Shown here: in pieces, positions 56,211 to 64,000 of the stretch
Layout of the letters: the number at the start of each line of letters is the position of its first letter
Numbering within the stretch: the first letter of the stretch is position 1
Source of the DNA: Pyronema omphalodes
Taxonomy: Eukaryota > Ascomycota > Pezizomycetes > Pezizales > Pyronemataceae
Assembly (NCBI GenBank): GCA_024516155.1
Contig: JAJJXM010000092.1
Coordinates: 93,537 to 157,536 of the forward strand
DNA length: 64,000 bases
Direction: 5' to 3'
Notes under the pieces: model-generated
The model's input: only the letters and a program-made list of their open reading frames with translations
What the model was told of the DNA's origin: nothing
Databases searched by the model: none
Position numbers and translations under genes: made by a program

Positions 56211-56737
56211 ATTTATTTATTTATTTATTTATTTATTTATTCATACACGCATCCAACCGTAAGGTTATGGCGGTATCTACAAATTAAGTACAATGTTGAG
56301 AACCTGGGGGTGATGCCAGGTTCCCACTGGGTAAGCCCCAGAGCTGTCTATGTGGGTGGGAGTGTAGTCTCCCAAGTCTCGTCATGCAGTTTTTCATCTT
56401 GCGTCGTCAGATCCAAGGAGCCCTGTGCGCTCGGAGGCCACCTCGCCGGGTCGATCCCCCATTTCCTCCACCCTTCCCCTCCCATTTTTAACCATTTTCC
56501 CGCCTTTATTTCCTCCACAAAGCAAAAACAGAACAAAAAAAGAAAAAGTAACTCCTCCGGGCCACTGCCCCCGTGCCTCCCCTCTCTCCCCTCTGTCCGT
56601 CCGTGTTCTCAACTCCTCTGCTCTCCCTCTCTCATCCCTCTCCGCTGCTCCCTCCCGTCCGCGCCTCTTCCCCTTCTCTATCGCCCCGCATCATCACCTC
56701 ACACTCGCCGCCGTCTCCTATCTCCTTTCCCGCGCGC
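56211..56737 (-). mobile_element. LINE-C 3' UTR, distal part with (AATA)n tail
   Basis: On the minus strand, purine-rich DNA leads to CCTTACGGTTGGATGCG, TGTATGAATAAA and a tandem AATA tail (56214-56242), joined directly to LINE-B ORF1. The TGTATGA-plus-simple-repeat ending is shared with LINE-A. The proximal part lies at 63147-63371, beyond the Ty3-B insertion. Confidence 0.72.
56733..56737. repeat. Target-site duplication of Ty3-B, left copy
   Basis: CGCGC immediately left of the LTR, matched at 63147-63151. Five bp is the usual duplication for Ty3-type integrases. Confidence 0.88.
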
Positions 56738-57267
56738 TGTCAGGGACACGAGAACGGACGTTCAAGGGACACACTGAACACTACCGGAAAGGGGGACTAG
56801 GCAGGTTCCGGAACGGGGAACGGCAGGACAAGGACCGAAGTGCTCGTCAGACGGACGGCACACTAAACAGGGACAGGGACAAGGACAAGAGTGACGTAGG
56901 ACTTAAGAGAGGAAATCTTATATTAGGAGTCAGGAGAAGACACAAGACGTTCGATGGAGAATCTCGACAATGGGGAGGCAAGCCTCCTTATGTACAAAGG
57001 GGCGGCCAGCACTCTTGCTGGGCCGTCATACAATCATCGCTACATGAGCTTCCGTTCTCCATCGATTCAACTGCGACGCCACAGCTCTCCAGCTCGTGGT
57101 ACGTCATCCATCATCAATCATTCTCTCAGTCAACATGGCACGGCACACAACAACAACACAACAACACAACGGCAACACAACACGGCAAGACAACGGCACG
57201 TTGTCCATCAACAACCACGACAACATGATGACGCAACACAACGGCTCGTCAGCCGTGTGCCGTGACA
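56738..57267 (-). repeat. Ty3-B 3' LTR
   Basis: 530 bp. On the plus strand it runs TGTCAGGGACACG ... GTGCCGTGACA, so it has TG...CA ends in both orientations. 529 of 530 positions match the other LTR. Confidence 0.97.
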
Positions 57268-57278
57268 GTACCCCCCCG
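57268..57278 (-). other. Ty3-B polypurine tract
   Basis: On the coding strand CGGGGGGGTAC lies between the chromodomain stop codon and the 3' LTR. A G-rich tract here would prime plus-strand DNA synthesis. Confidence 0.75.
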
Positions 57279-57596
57279 TTAGGCTCGAGTTCCTACGAGA
57301 GGAGAAGGTTTGTCTGGGTATAACTGATGAAATCTCTCGGCGGCCTCAGTTTCGGATAGGTTTGTTTCCGGTTCCCAGGTTGGGGAGTCATGGCCGGTCC
57401 ACTTGACGAGGTACTGCAGGTTTCCTCTTGACCAACGGCTATCCAGAATTTCATCCACGAACCATTCTTCTTCGCCGTCTACTACTACCGGTAGGGGCGG
57501 TGGAATAATCTGGCCAGGGAGTGGGTCCGAAGGGGCTGGGTTTAGTAGAGACACGGGGAAGGTCCTGTGGTGTTTCATGGTCTCCGGTATATCCAA
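57279..57596 (-). CDS. Ty3-B integrase C-terminus and chromodomain
   Basis: Continuation of pol in the -1 frame. It carries the chromodomain EWFVDEILDSRW, LQYLVKWTGHDSPTWEPE, NLSETEAAERFHQLYP, which in chromoviruses directs integration to marked chromatin. It ends directly at the polypurine tract. The aromatic cage residues (F/W/W) are present. The break from pol lies near 57596-57600 and looks like loss of one base between codons for GLT and AYELDIP. Confidence 0.9.
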   Translation of the reverse strand: MDIPETMKHHRTFPVSLLNPAPSDPLPGQIIPPPLPVVVDGEEEWFVDEILDSRWSRGNLQYLVKWTGHDSPTWEPETNLSETEAAERFHQLYPDKPSPLVGTRA

Positions 57597-60500
57597 TTCA
57601 TAGGCGTGAGACCAATAGGCCGTAACACGGTGAAGGGGCCTAGGTGTTTATTTTCTAGTTTCTTTGAGGGGCGGCGGGTTCTCAGGTTACGGGCGTCCAG
57701 CCATACCAGGTCTCCTGGTTTGAAGACCGGCGCGGGGAGTCGGGAATTGTCGGCGGCTTCTATGTGGCGGGCTTGGGCGTATTTCATTTCCGAACGTAAG
57801 ACGTCATGGATGTGTGACATCCTTTCCGCTACCTCGTTCGCTTTCACTTCCTCAGGATTGTCGGTCCTGATTTCCAGTTCGAAAGAGCACTTGGGGTGTC
57901 GACCATATATAGCGTAGAACGGAGACAGCGACGTTGTATCCGATACTTGGTTATTTGCCGCAAATTCTGCCATTGGTAAAAATTTCTTCCAATCGTCTTG
58001 TAAATAACAGACGTACGCGCGGAGATATTGCTCCGTAACCGCGTTAATTCTCTCTGTTTGGCCGTCGGTTTGGGGGTGAAAGGCCGTACTCGTGGCAATT
58101 TCGATACCCATGCAATTCGCCAAGTGTTTCCAGAAATGGGCCACAAATTGCGGACCGCGGTCGGACACTACTGTGTCCGGCAGGCCGTGTAGTTTGAACA
58201 CGTTTTCCAGGAAGAGTTGCGCGAAGCCTTCTGCGTCTATCGTGGAATGACAGGGCACCAAGTGCCGCTGTTTCGTTAGTCGGCAAACGATCGCACATAT
58301 TGCGTCGAAGCCTTCTGATGTCGGTAGTCCAGTAACAAAATCCACCGATATATTCTGCCAAGGGTGGTGTGGAACCGGTAGGGGCTTCAGGGTTCCATAG
58401 GGTGCGTGGCGGGTAGCCTTTGTTCTTTTACAGGTGTGGCAATTCCGGACGAATTGGTCCACATCTTTTCTCATCGAGGGCCAGTAATAATTCCTGGCGA
58501 GGAGTTCGAAAGTCTTCGCACGGCCCGGGTGTCCCATGGTGGGGGGGTCGTGGTGATCTTGCAGTAGTTTCAATCGTAGCTTATCCAGCGCGGGGACATA
58601 GAGGCAATCTCGGTAGTACAATCTGTTTTCTAACACGGAACAATCGGCGAGCGATATGTCCTTACAGATTTGTGTGCCATCTTCCAGCATTCCCAACACT
58701 TGGTTGGGGAATGGATCTGTCTTGTAGCCCTCTGTGAACAGGAGGTCTACTTCGGAAGGTGCGAGTTTCATTGGCGGGGTCATGCATAACTGAAAGTTCT
58801 GTGGCTTCAGAACAGCTTGCTGGTTCGCCAGTATGCGTTCGTCTCCCTCTTCCGGGAGGTCGGCGGCTCTTCTTGTCAGGGCGTCCGGTTTTCCTCCCAA
58901 CGTACCTGGTCGATAGGTGATCACAAAGTTAAACCGAGACAGGAACTCGGACCAGCGTGCTTGTCGTCTATTCAGCAGCTTTGTCGTCATAAAGTATTCA
59001 AGATTTTTGTGATCCGTCAATACTTTTATAGGAAAGGCGGAGCCCTCTAAGTGGGGACGCCATTCCTCAAAACAACGAACTATTGCCAGTAGTTCCTTGT
59101 CGTAGATTTCGTAGTTACATTCTGCCGGGGAATGCTTCTTGGAATAAAATGCGACGGGGTGTAACACGTTATCGTCGTCGTATTGTGATAAAACTCCAGC
59201 GGACACATAGTCAGATGCGTCTGTTTCTACTACGATCGGTTTCTCGTAGTCGAAGTGCTTGAGGATGGGTGCTGATGTAAATGCGTCCTTCAGTCGGTCG
59301 AAGGCGCTCTGCTGATCATTACCCCAGACAAAGGGGATTGCTTTACCATCTTTCTTTTTGGTCAGAGCTGTAAGCGGGGAGACCACTTTTGAGTAGTCTT
59401 TGATAAATCTTCGGTAGAAATTCGCGAAGCCCAGGAACTCTTGGACCTGTTTCAAATTGGTTGGTTCCTTCCAATCTCTCACTGTGGCTACTTTGGAATC
59501 CATCATGCGCGCGCCGTCGCGGCCGATGTTGTAGCCCAGGTACTGTACTTCTGCCTTAGCAAACTTACACTTCTCTGGCTTCAAGTGCAGTTTTTCTTGT
59601 TTGAGTCGTTCCAAGATCTTCCGGACGTGTGCGGTGTGATCGGGCTTTGTCTCGGAGAATACGAGGATATCGTCCAAGTATGCCGTACAAAATTGGTCTA
59701 GGTATGGTCTCAGGACATCATTTATAAATGCCTGGAAATCGGCAGGCACGTTGGTGAGCCCAAAAGGCATCACTTTCGATTCAAACAGGCCGTACCGTGT
59801 GCGGAAGGCCGTCTTCCATTCTTCGCCTTCTGCCATTCTGATAAGATTATAAGCGCTGCGGACATCAAGGGTCGTAAAGTATTGAGCTTTGGAAAGATTC
59901 ATCATCGTTTCCTGTATCAATGGCAGCGGGTACCGGTTCTTCTCGGTACCTTCATTCAGTCTCCGGTAATCGACACACAGGCGTAGGGATCCGTCTGATT
60001 TTTTCACGAATAATATCGGCGAGGCGGCTGGTGATTGGGAGCGTTGTATAAATCCTTTCTCCAAATTCTCATCAAGCCACGTTTTCAGCGTCTGCAACTC
60101 GTTTCGTGACAGCGAGTATAGCGGGCCAAAGGGGGGGACGAATCCCTCTTTCAGTGGGATCTTGTGGTCGTAGGGTCGGTGCGGGGGAAGTTCCTTCGCG
60201 TTGACCTCTTTAAATAAATCGAGGTAGTCATGATATTCTTCGGGGATCATGTCTTTCAGTTCGTCATCCGTGAGGGGGGGTTTGTCTTGTAGGGCGACGG
60301 TGATCTCGTCCAACGATAGCGAGAACACTGTCAGGCTTTCGTCTTGTACCATTTCTTTGAAGTCGGAGATGGTTAGGCTTGAGATCTCTATTGGGGGTTC
60401 TTCCGGGGGGTCGGGGACCGAGTCTTCCAACTCCGGCATGGGGTTTGTGTCGGGCTCGTGGACAGCGGGAGGGGGCCTCGAGTCCAGGACCTCGACACCG

Positions 60501-61009
60501 GTTGTGCTTACGGGCAACGGGGTGCAGTTCCTTAGGCAGTAATCGGAGTCGAAGCTTACAGTGTTGGAACTGAAGCTTATTGTTACATCGTGTTTTTTCA
60601 ACCAGGGGATACCCAACACCACCGGGTAGTGACCCAGCTTGGTGACAAACATAGGAAGGGTTTCCGAGTGACCGTTGATGGTACACTCTACTTGGGCGAG
60701 GTGTGTTATCTTTCCTGAGGATATGGGGCGGCCGTCGATAACTTCGACCGTTCGGGCGGTGGATAGGGGGGTTAGGGGGAGTTTGTGATGGCGGGCGAAA
60801 TTGCGGTCAACAAAGGCGATACCAGTGGCGCCGCAGTCAACGAGCGCTACTGTTTTCACGGAGCGGTTATTGGAAAACAAGGAACAGGAGAGGACAAGGT
60901 GTTTGCATTCTAACTTTCCAGAAAAACTTGCGCCCGATAATAGCAATGTATCAGCAATAATAGTATTCCCACCAGCGGCAGAGCCATCTTCTTGCAGCTG
61001 GTTTATTCT
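57575..61009 (-). CDS. Ty3-B Pol: protease, RT, RNase H, integrase
   Basis: About 1144 codons if entered by -1 frameshifting from gag at 61009-61015. There is no good ATG at the frame start. Protease: LVDCGATGIAFVD and VVLGIPWLKKHDV. RT: LRLCVDYRRLNEGTEKNRYP, TTLDVRSAYNLIRM, PFGLTNVPADFQAFI and YLDDILVFSE. RNase H: VVETDASDYVSAGVLSQ, NYEIYDKELLAIV and LTDHKNLEYF. Integrase: zinc-binding HPGRAKTFELLARNYYW...CHTC, and catalytic Asp/Asp/Glu in ISVDFVTGLP, VVSDRGPQFVAHFW and HPQTDGQTERIN. The GPF/Y module (LGPFTVLRPIG) is reached just before the frame is lost. Confidence 0.95.
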   Translation of the reverse strand, partial: RINQLQEDGSAAGGNTIIADTLLLSGASFSGKLECKHLVLSCSLFSNNRSVKTVALVDCGATGIAFVDRNFARHHKLPLTPLSTARTVEVIDGRPISSGKITHLAQVECTINGHSETLPMFVTKLGHYPVVLGIPWLKKHDVTISFSSNTVSFDSDYCLRNCTPLPVSTTGVEVLDSRPPPAVHEPDTNPMPELEDSVPDPPEEPPIEISSLTISDFKEMVQDESLTVFSLSLDEITVALQDKPPLTDDELKDMIPEEYHDYLDLFKEVNAKELPPHRPYDHKIPLKEGFVPPFGPLYSLSRNELQTLKTWLDENLEKGFIQRSQSPAASPILFVKKSDGSLRLCVDYRRLNEGTEKNRYPLPLIQETMMNLSKAQYFTTLDVRSAYNLIRMAEGEEWKTAFRTRYGLFESKVMPFGLTNVPADFQAFINDVLRPYLDQFCTAYLDDILVFSETKPDHTAHVRKILERLKQEKLHLKPEKCKFAKAEVQYLGYNIGRDGARMMDSKVATVRDWKEPTNLKQVQEFLGFANFYRRFIKDYSKVVSPLTALTKKKDGKAIPFVWGNDQQSAFDRLKDAFTSAPILKHFDYEKPIVVETDASDYVSAGVLSQYDDDNVLHPVAFYSKKHSPAECNYEIYDKELLAIVRCFEEWRPHLEGSAFPIKVLTDHKNLEYFMTTKLLNRRQARWSEFLSRFNFVITYRPGTLGGKPDALTRRAADLPEEGDERILANQQAVLKPQNFQLCMTPPMKLAPSEVDLLFTEGYKTDPFPNQVLGMLEDGTQICKDISLADCSVLENRLYYRDCLYVPALDKLRLKLLQDHHDPPTMGHPGRAKTFELLARNYYWPSMRKDVDQFVRNCHTCKRTKATRHAPYGTLKPLPVPHHPWQNISVDFVTGLPTSEGFDAICAIVCRLTKQRHLVPCHSTIDAEGFAQLFLENVFKLHGLPDTVVSDRGPQFVAHFWKHLANCMGIEIATSTAFHPQTDGQTERINAVTEQYLRAYVCYLQDDWKKFLPMAEFAANNQVSDTTSLSPFYAIYGRHPKCSFELEIRTDNPEEVKANEVAERMSHIHDVLRSEMKYAQARHIEAADNSRLPAPVFKPGDLVWLDARNLRTRRPSKKLENKHLGPFTVLRPIGLTPMNWIYRRP

Positions 61010-62349
61010 TTTCCCGACACTTCTTCTTCAGCATCCACTAATTCCACGCTCGCCACTTTAACATTCGTCTTGGCGGGGCACGACGCAGCCATGTGGCCGA
61101 GGCCACCGCAGTAGAGGCAACGTCCTTCTGAAAGGCGGGTCGCGCGCTCCTGTGCCGACAGTTTCTGACGGGGTCCCTGGGCCGGGGTTTGCTTGCTGGA
61201 GGAGGCGGTGGTGGCTTGGGTGGCGGGGGTGGGGCGACTGGTGGTGGGGGTGGCGGTGGTAGTGGTCTTGACTTGGCCGCGGTTGGTACGCAGCTTGCGG
61301 AGGTTTTCGAGTGCCCTTAATTGGGAGTCCAATTTTTGACACTGTTCGACGAATTCGTGCATCGTGGTGGTGGGCGGGGCACCAACCAACTTCTCGTGTA
61401 GCTCAAGGGACAGGCCGTTACGCAGGGCATCCATGGTGGCGGCTTCGTCCCAGCCTAACTCTGCGACTAGGCGGGAGAACTCTGCGTAGTAGTCCGAAAA
61501 TTCGCGGTTGTTCTGTCGGAGATTCTGTAGTTTGAAACGAGCCGTTGCGCGCTCGTCCGGGTCTCCGAAGGTACGTTGTAAAATTTTGATGACGTCCTCG
61601 ACGTCGTTGAGAGCCCAGCGGTTGCCGTTTTCCTTGATGTACGGGAGAATCTGGTCCAGGGCGCGTCCGCGGAGGCGGCCCATGGCGTAAGAAATCCGTT
61701 TATGGGGGGTCGGGAAACGTAGTTCATCGCTCACTAACTTGATACGAAGCAAGGAGACAAAGCGGCGGAGGTCCTCCCTGTTGGACCCGTCGAAGGTTGG
61801 CGGATCCGAGATTTTGTCTCCAGTTACGCGGATGCCGGGGGAGGCGAGTAGCGCGTTGATTAGCTCACGCTGGCGGGTGAGTTCTTTCTCGTAGTAGTGG
61901 ATTTCGTTTGTATCGGCTTGCTCCTCCGGGGTTAGAAGGATCTCGGGGTCACGGGGGGGGGGTCTAGGAATTGGTGCGATTATCGCGGGGGCGGGTGCTG
62001 CGGCTGCGGCTGTGGTAGGGGGCGCGGCGGCTCGCGGTGCTGGTTCTGGGCCGTTCGGGTAGACCTGGACGGAGCCAGTCTGGATCACGACAGGGGGAAT
62101 GGGAGCAGGGGTGGGAGCTTCCGGAGCGCGGGAGGCGACAGGGCTGGATACCCGAGTACTGTTACGAGAACCGGGGGTTTCTGCGAGGTCGTTTAGGAGG
62201 TAACCCGTGGGGTGGTCCTGAGCGTCTAAAATGGATTGTGCGAGTTGTTTTGTAAAGGTGAGCGGTTCGTGGCCGTCGGGGAACTGGGTCATGGCGGCGG
62301 CGTTCACAATTTGTTGCCAGTGGCCTTCGTCAATAAGTTTAATATGCAT
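61003..62349 (-). CDS. Ty3-B Gag
   Basis: 448 aa from the first in-frame ATG (62349). The frame stays open upstream to 62535 without an ATG. Pro/Ala-rich N-terminal third, then a retrotransposon capsid domain (FDGSNREDLRRFVSLLRIKL, YAMGRLRGRALDQILPYI, LQRTFGDPDERATARFKLQ, ELGWDEAATMDALRNGLS). It ends with the nucleocapsid knuckle CLYCGGLGHMAASC and an acidic tail. The stop follows a slippery heptamer by one codon. The ATG overlaps the stop of ORF0. Confidence 0.93.
   Translation of the reverse strand: MHIKLIDEGHWQQIVNAAAMTQFPDGHEPLTFTKQLAQSILDAQDHPTGYLLNDLAETPGSRNSTRVSSPVASRAPEAPTPAPIPPVVIQTGSVQVYPNGPEPAPRAAAPPTTAAAAAPAPAIIAPIPRPPPRDPEILLTPEEQADTNEIHYYEKELTRQRELINALLASPGIRVTGDKISDPPTFDGSNREDLRRFVSLLRIKLVSDELRFPTPHKRISYAMGRLRGRALDQILPYIKENGNRWALNDVEDVIKILQRTFGDPDERATARFKLQNLRQNNREFSDYYAEFSRLVAELGWDEAATMDALRNGLSLELHEKLVGAPPTTTMHEFVEQCQKLDSQLRALENLRKLRTNRGQVKTTTTATPTTSRPTPATQATTASSSKQTPAQGPRQKLSAQERATRLSEGRCLYCGGLGHMAASCPAKTNVKVASVELVDAEEEVSGKE
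61009..61015 (-). promoter_or_regulatory. Candidate -1 ribosomal frameshift site in Ty3-B
   Basis: On the coding strand the gag codons read TCG GGA AAA GAA TAA, so the heptamer G GGA AAA is in the X XXY YYZ phase. After a 6-nt spacer that includes the gag stop, ACCAGC-T-GCA can pair with TGC-C-GCTGGT, leaving a 12-nt loop. The pol frame is the -1 frame and is open across this point. Confidence 0.75.
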
Positions 62350-62581
62350 CCTGGCGGGCTCTGAGGATTGGCTTGAGTCTGATGGTGCGGCGGATGTGCT
62401 CCTGATAGGTGTAGTCCTGGAGTTGCCAGCGGACCACAAGGTAGCAGTTATTTTCTGCTCGTCGGACGGTCCTTCGCACGGCGCCAGCGAATCTGTCGGG
62501 GATCCCAAAGGTTTCGTATAAGGTGTGTGTTTCAAGAGCTTGCTTTAGTGCGTGGGTCCAGGCAGAACCGGTGCGGTTCAT
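62339..62581 (-). CDS. Ty3-B ORF0, small ORF ahead of gag
   Basis: 80 aa from the first ATG after the LTR. Basic, with YETFGIPDRFAGAVRRTVRR and CYLVVRWQLQDYTYQEHIRR. It looks like real protein (mixed, folded composition) and is not a shadow, although the antisense and +1 frames are also open. Its stop lies inside the gag start (ATGCATATTAA), 11 nt overlap. It could be the original N-terminus of Gag displaced by a one-base change, or a separate product with reinitiation at gag. Confidence 0.5.
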   Translation of the reverse strand: MNRTGSAWTHALKQALETHTLYETFGIPDRFAGAVRRTVRRAENNCYLVVRWQLQDYTYQEHIRRTIRLKPILRARQDAY

Positions 62582-62605
62582 GCGTGTCGGTTGAATAGTT
62601 AATCG

Positions 62606-62614
62606 ATCGAACGT
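62606..62614 (-). other. Candidate Ty3-B primer-binding site (self-priming type)
   Basis: Two bases after the 5' LTR the coding strand reads ACGTTCGAT. Its exact complement, ATCGAACGT, occurs inside the LTR on the coding strand (62826-62834 and 56947-56955). I see no match to a tRNA 3' end that I can name. Tf1-like chromoviruses self-prime from the transcript's own 5' end. Confidence 0.35.
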
Positions 62615-62616
62615 AA

Positions 62617-63146
62617 TGTCAGGGACACGAGAACGGACGTTCAAGGGACACACTGAACACTACCGGAAAGGGGGACTAGGCAGGTTCCGGAACGGGGAAC
62701 GGCAGGACAAGGACCGAAGTGCTCGTCAGACGGACGGCACACTAAACAGGGACAGGGACAAGGACAAGAGTGACGTAGGACTTAAGAGAGGAAATCTTAT
62801 ATTAGGAGTCAGGAGAAGACACAAGACGTTCGATGGAGAATCTCGACAACGGGGAGGCAAGCCTCCTTATGTACAAAGGGGCGGCCAGCACTCTTGCTGG
62901 GCCGTCATACAATCATCGCTACATGAGCTTCCGTTCTCCATCGATTCAACTGCGACGCCACAGCTCTCCAGCTCGTGGTACGTCATCCATCATCAATCAT
63001 TCTCTCAGTCAACATGGCACGGCACACAACAACAACACAACAACACAACGGCAACACAACACGGCAAGACAACGGCACGTTGTCCATCAACAACCACGAC
63101 AACATGATGACGCAACACAACGGCTCGTCAGCCGTGTGCCGTGACA
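62617..63146 (-). repeat. Ty3-B 5' LTR
   Basis: 530 bp, one mismatch to the other LTR (62850). It drives transcription toward lower coordinates. TACATAAGG on the coding strand, about 40 nt before the candidate self-priming complement, could serve as a TATA element. Confidence 0.97.
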
Positions 63147-63151
63147 CGCGC
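63147..63151. repeat. Target-site duplication of Ty3-B, right copy
   Basis: CGCGC immediately right of the LTR, matching 56733-56737. Confidence 0.88.
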
Positions 63152-63371
63152 CTTACATCTTCGCCTCCTCACCCATCTCACGTCCCTCTTGACCTTCTCC
63201 AAAGAAACAAAAGAAAAACAGGAAAAGTAACCCTCCTCGTCCCCCCGTTGCTCCTCCTGCCCCCTTTGCCTTGCTCCTCGTCCCCTGTGTCTCCTCCCTC
63301 CCTCCTGCCCTTCCTCCCGTCGTCATTCCTATTGTTTTTTTTTTTTTTTTTTTATTTCTTTTTTTTTTTCA
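63147..63371 (-). mobile_element. LINE-C 3' UTR, proximal part
   Basis: On the minus strand the ORF2 stop is followed by two A-rich runs (63332-63369), then purine-rich DNA up to the Ty3-B LTR. The text continues at 56737. A short similarity (AGGGTTACTTTTCC here, AGGAGTTACTTTTTC in the distal part) suggests an old internal repeat of the UTR. An alternative is that the A-rich run is itself a tail and the purine-rich DNA belongs to another element. Confidence 0.6.
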
Positions 63372-64000
63372 TTAGTTATCGTGGGTTTCCGCGTGCTCGT
63401 CCGTTAGGTCCAGCAGCGTCCCCCAGCCTGTCGTCAGTGTACGAGGGGTGTCCTCCTCTGCGGGGTGAGTACTCAACTTCGCGTGTGCCCATTCGGCGGT
63501 CGTCACCTTGGTGTCCGAGATCATGGTAGACAGAGCTTTTGTGCCGGCGGTGGTATACAAGATCGTGGGGAGAGTCAGTTGGCGTCGTCCGGGGATGTGT
63601 AGTGTACGGCGTAGTTCAGTCCGCTGTGTGTTGAAGGTCGGGCATGAGAGGATTAGGTGTTTGGGGGTCTGTGGGGGATGTAGCGGGCAGTGACATGAGC
63701 GGGAGGGGTATTTGGCGGTGGGGGGGTGTGCTAGGCAGTCCAAGAAATATCCATGGCCTGTGCGAAGTCCCAGTATGGCCGTCGATATCTTACGCGGGAC
63801 GGTAGTGTATGCGCTATCGAGTCGTTTGCGGTGGGGGGCGTCGTACGTCTTGGGCTTCGGTGATGAAGAGTACCAGTCTACCCAGTCAGTGATATATTGC
63901 TCTCGTACCTGGCGTCTAACCCAGGAGAGGGAGATCGGGGGAGGCGCGGTTGGAGTAAGGGAGGTGGCTGTTTTTGCCAGGAGGTCGGCTGTGTCGTCCC
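63372..64000 (-). CDS. LINE-C ORF2 C-terminus (end of RNase H and Cys/His motif), partial
   Basis: Runs in from beyond the right edge. The first visible residues DDTADLLAKTAT are the final RNase H motif with its Asp. Then comes VREQYITDWVDWYSSSPK, a linker with TAILGLRTGHGYFLDC, and the Cys/His motif CHCPLHPPQTPKHLILSC before the stop at 63372. The frame is open for the whole 629 bp. The same domain ends LINE-A ORF2, and it is the part that LINE-B lacks. Confidence 0.88.
   Translation of the reverse strand, partial: DDTADLLAKTATSLTPTAPPPISLSWVRRQVREQYITDWVDWYSSSPKPKTYDAPHRKRLDSAYTTVPRKISTAILGLRTGHGYFLDCLAHPPTAKYPSRSCHCPLHPPQTPKHLILSCPTFNTQRTELRRTLHIPGRRQLTLPTILYTTAGTKALSTMISDTKVTTAEWAHAKLSTHPAEEDTPRTLTTGWGTLLDLTDEHAETHDN

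Larger units (their letters stand above)
56738..63146 (-). mobile_element. Nearly intact Ty3 chromovirus (Ty3-B)
   Basis: A 6409-bp LTR retrotransposon in minus orientation with a CGCGC TSD. Coding order: LTR, PBS, small ORF0, gag, pol (protease, RT, RNase H, integrase), chromodomain, PPT, LTR. The LTRs differ at one site (56971 T, 62850 C), so it inserted recently. The only obvious lesion is a one-base frameshift near the end of pol. It is nested in the LINE-C 3' UTR. Confidence 0.97.

Noticed and set aside
56425..57228. 267-codon plus-strand ORF spanning the LTR
   Set aside because: Crosses the boundary between LINE-C 3' UTR and the Ty3-B LTR; the LTR part repeats at 62616-63107. Not a gene.

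Overview
The window is fungal nuclear DNA, most likely from a filamentous ascomycete (Pezizomycotina). Protein genes are split by short introns (about 50 to 125 nt) with GT-AG ends and CTRAY-type branch points. The tRNA gene is eukaryotic, and telomere-type TTAGGG motifs occur. Gene content includes SFP1, CTF18, PRX1, DUS3 and a ferric reductase. Genes are sparse, and the right third is nested retrotransposons. The two best preserved elements are not AT-degraded, which argues against strong RIP.

Layout: (1) 1-1366: a 9-bp minisatellite and a tRNA-Cys. (2) 1640-3984: DUS3, minus strand. (3) 4890-10952: a full-length Tad-like LINE (LINE-A) with a 13-bp target-site duplication (TSD). (4) 10953-17018: a gene-poor stretch that ends in a long pyrimidine-rich leader. 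(5) 17019-18789: SFP1. (6) 18790-24241: non-coding, with a cluster of short tandem repeats. (7) 24242-30041: three minus-strand genes, CTF18, a GNAT acetyltransferase and PRX1. (8) 32408-34342: a ferric reductase whose 5' end I could not resolve. (9) 34343-47280: no intact gene, but LINE 3'-tail relics, a probable NLR relic and a 625-bp tandem duplication. (10) 47281-48420: a small ORF and a dense cluster of GATA, CACGTG and TTAGGG motifs. (11) 49371-64000: nested retroelements.

The nest reads as follows. A decayed Ty3 element (Ty3-A, plus strand) abuts a LINE (LINE-B, minus strand). LINE-B's ORF1 is interrupted by the 3' end of another LINE (LINE-C), whose body runs off the right edge. LINE-C's 3' UTR is in turn split by a nearly intact Ty3 chromovirus (Ty3-B, minus strand). 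Ty3-B has 530-bp LTRs differing at one base, a CGCGC TSD, gag, a textbook-looking -1 frameshift signal, pol and a chromodomain.

The host genes are housekeeping functions that do not form a pathway: tRNA modification, ribosome-biogenesis transcription control, cohesion clamp loading, acetylation, mitochondrial peroxide removal and iron reduction. I found no clear new defence or biosynthetic system. The most interesting signals are the Ty3-B translation signals, the two-unit GATA/CACGTG/TTAGGG array, the stop-free intron inside an SFP1 zinc finger, and the possible NLR relic.
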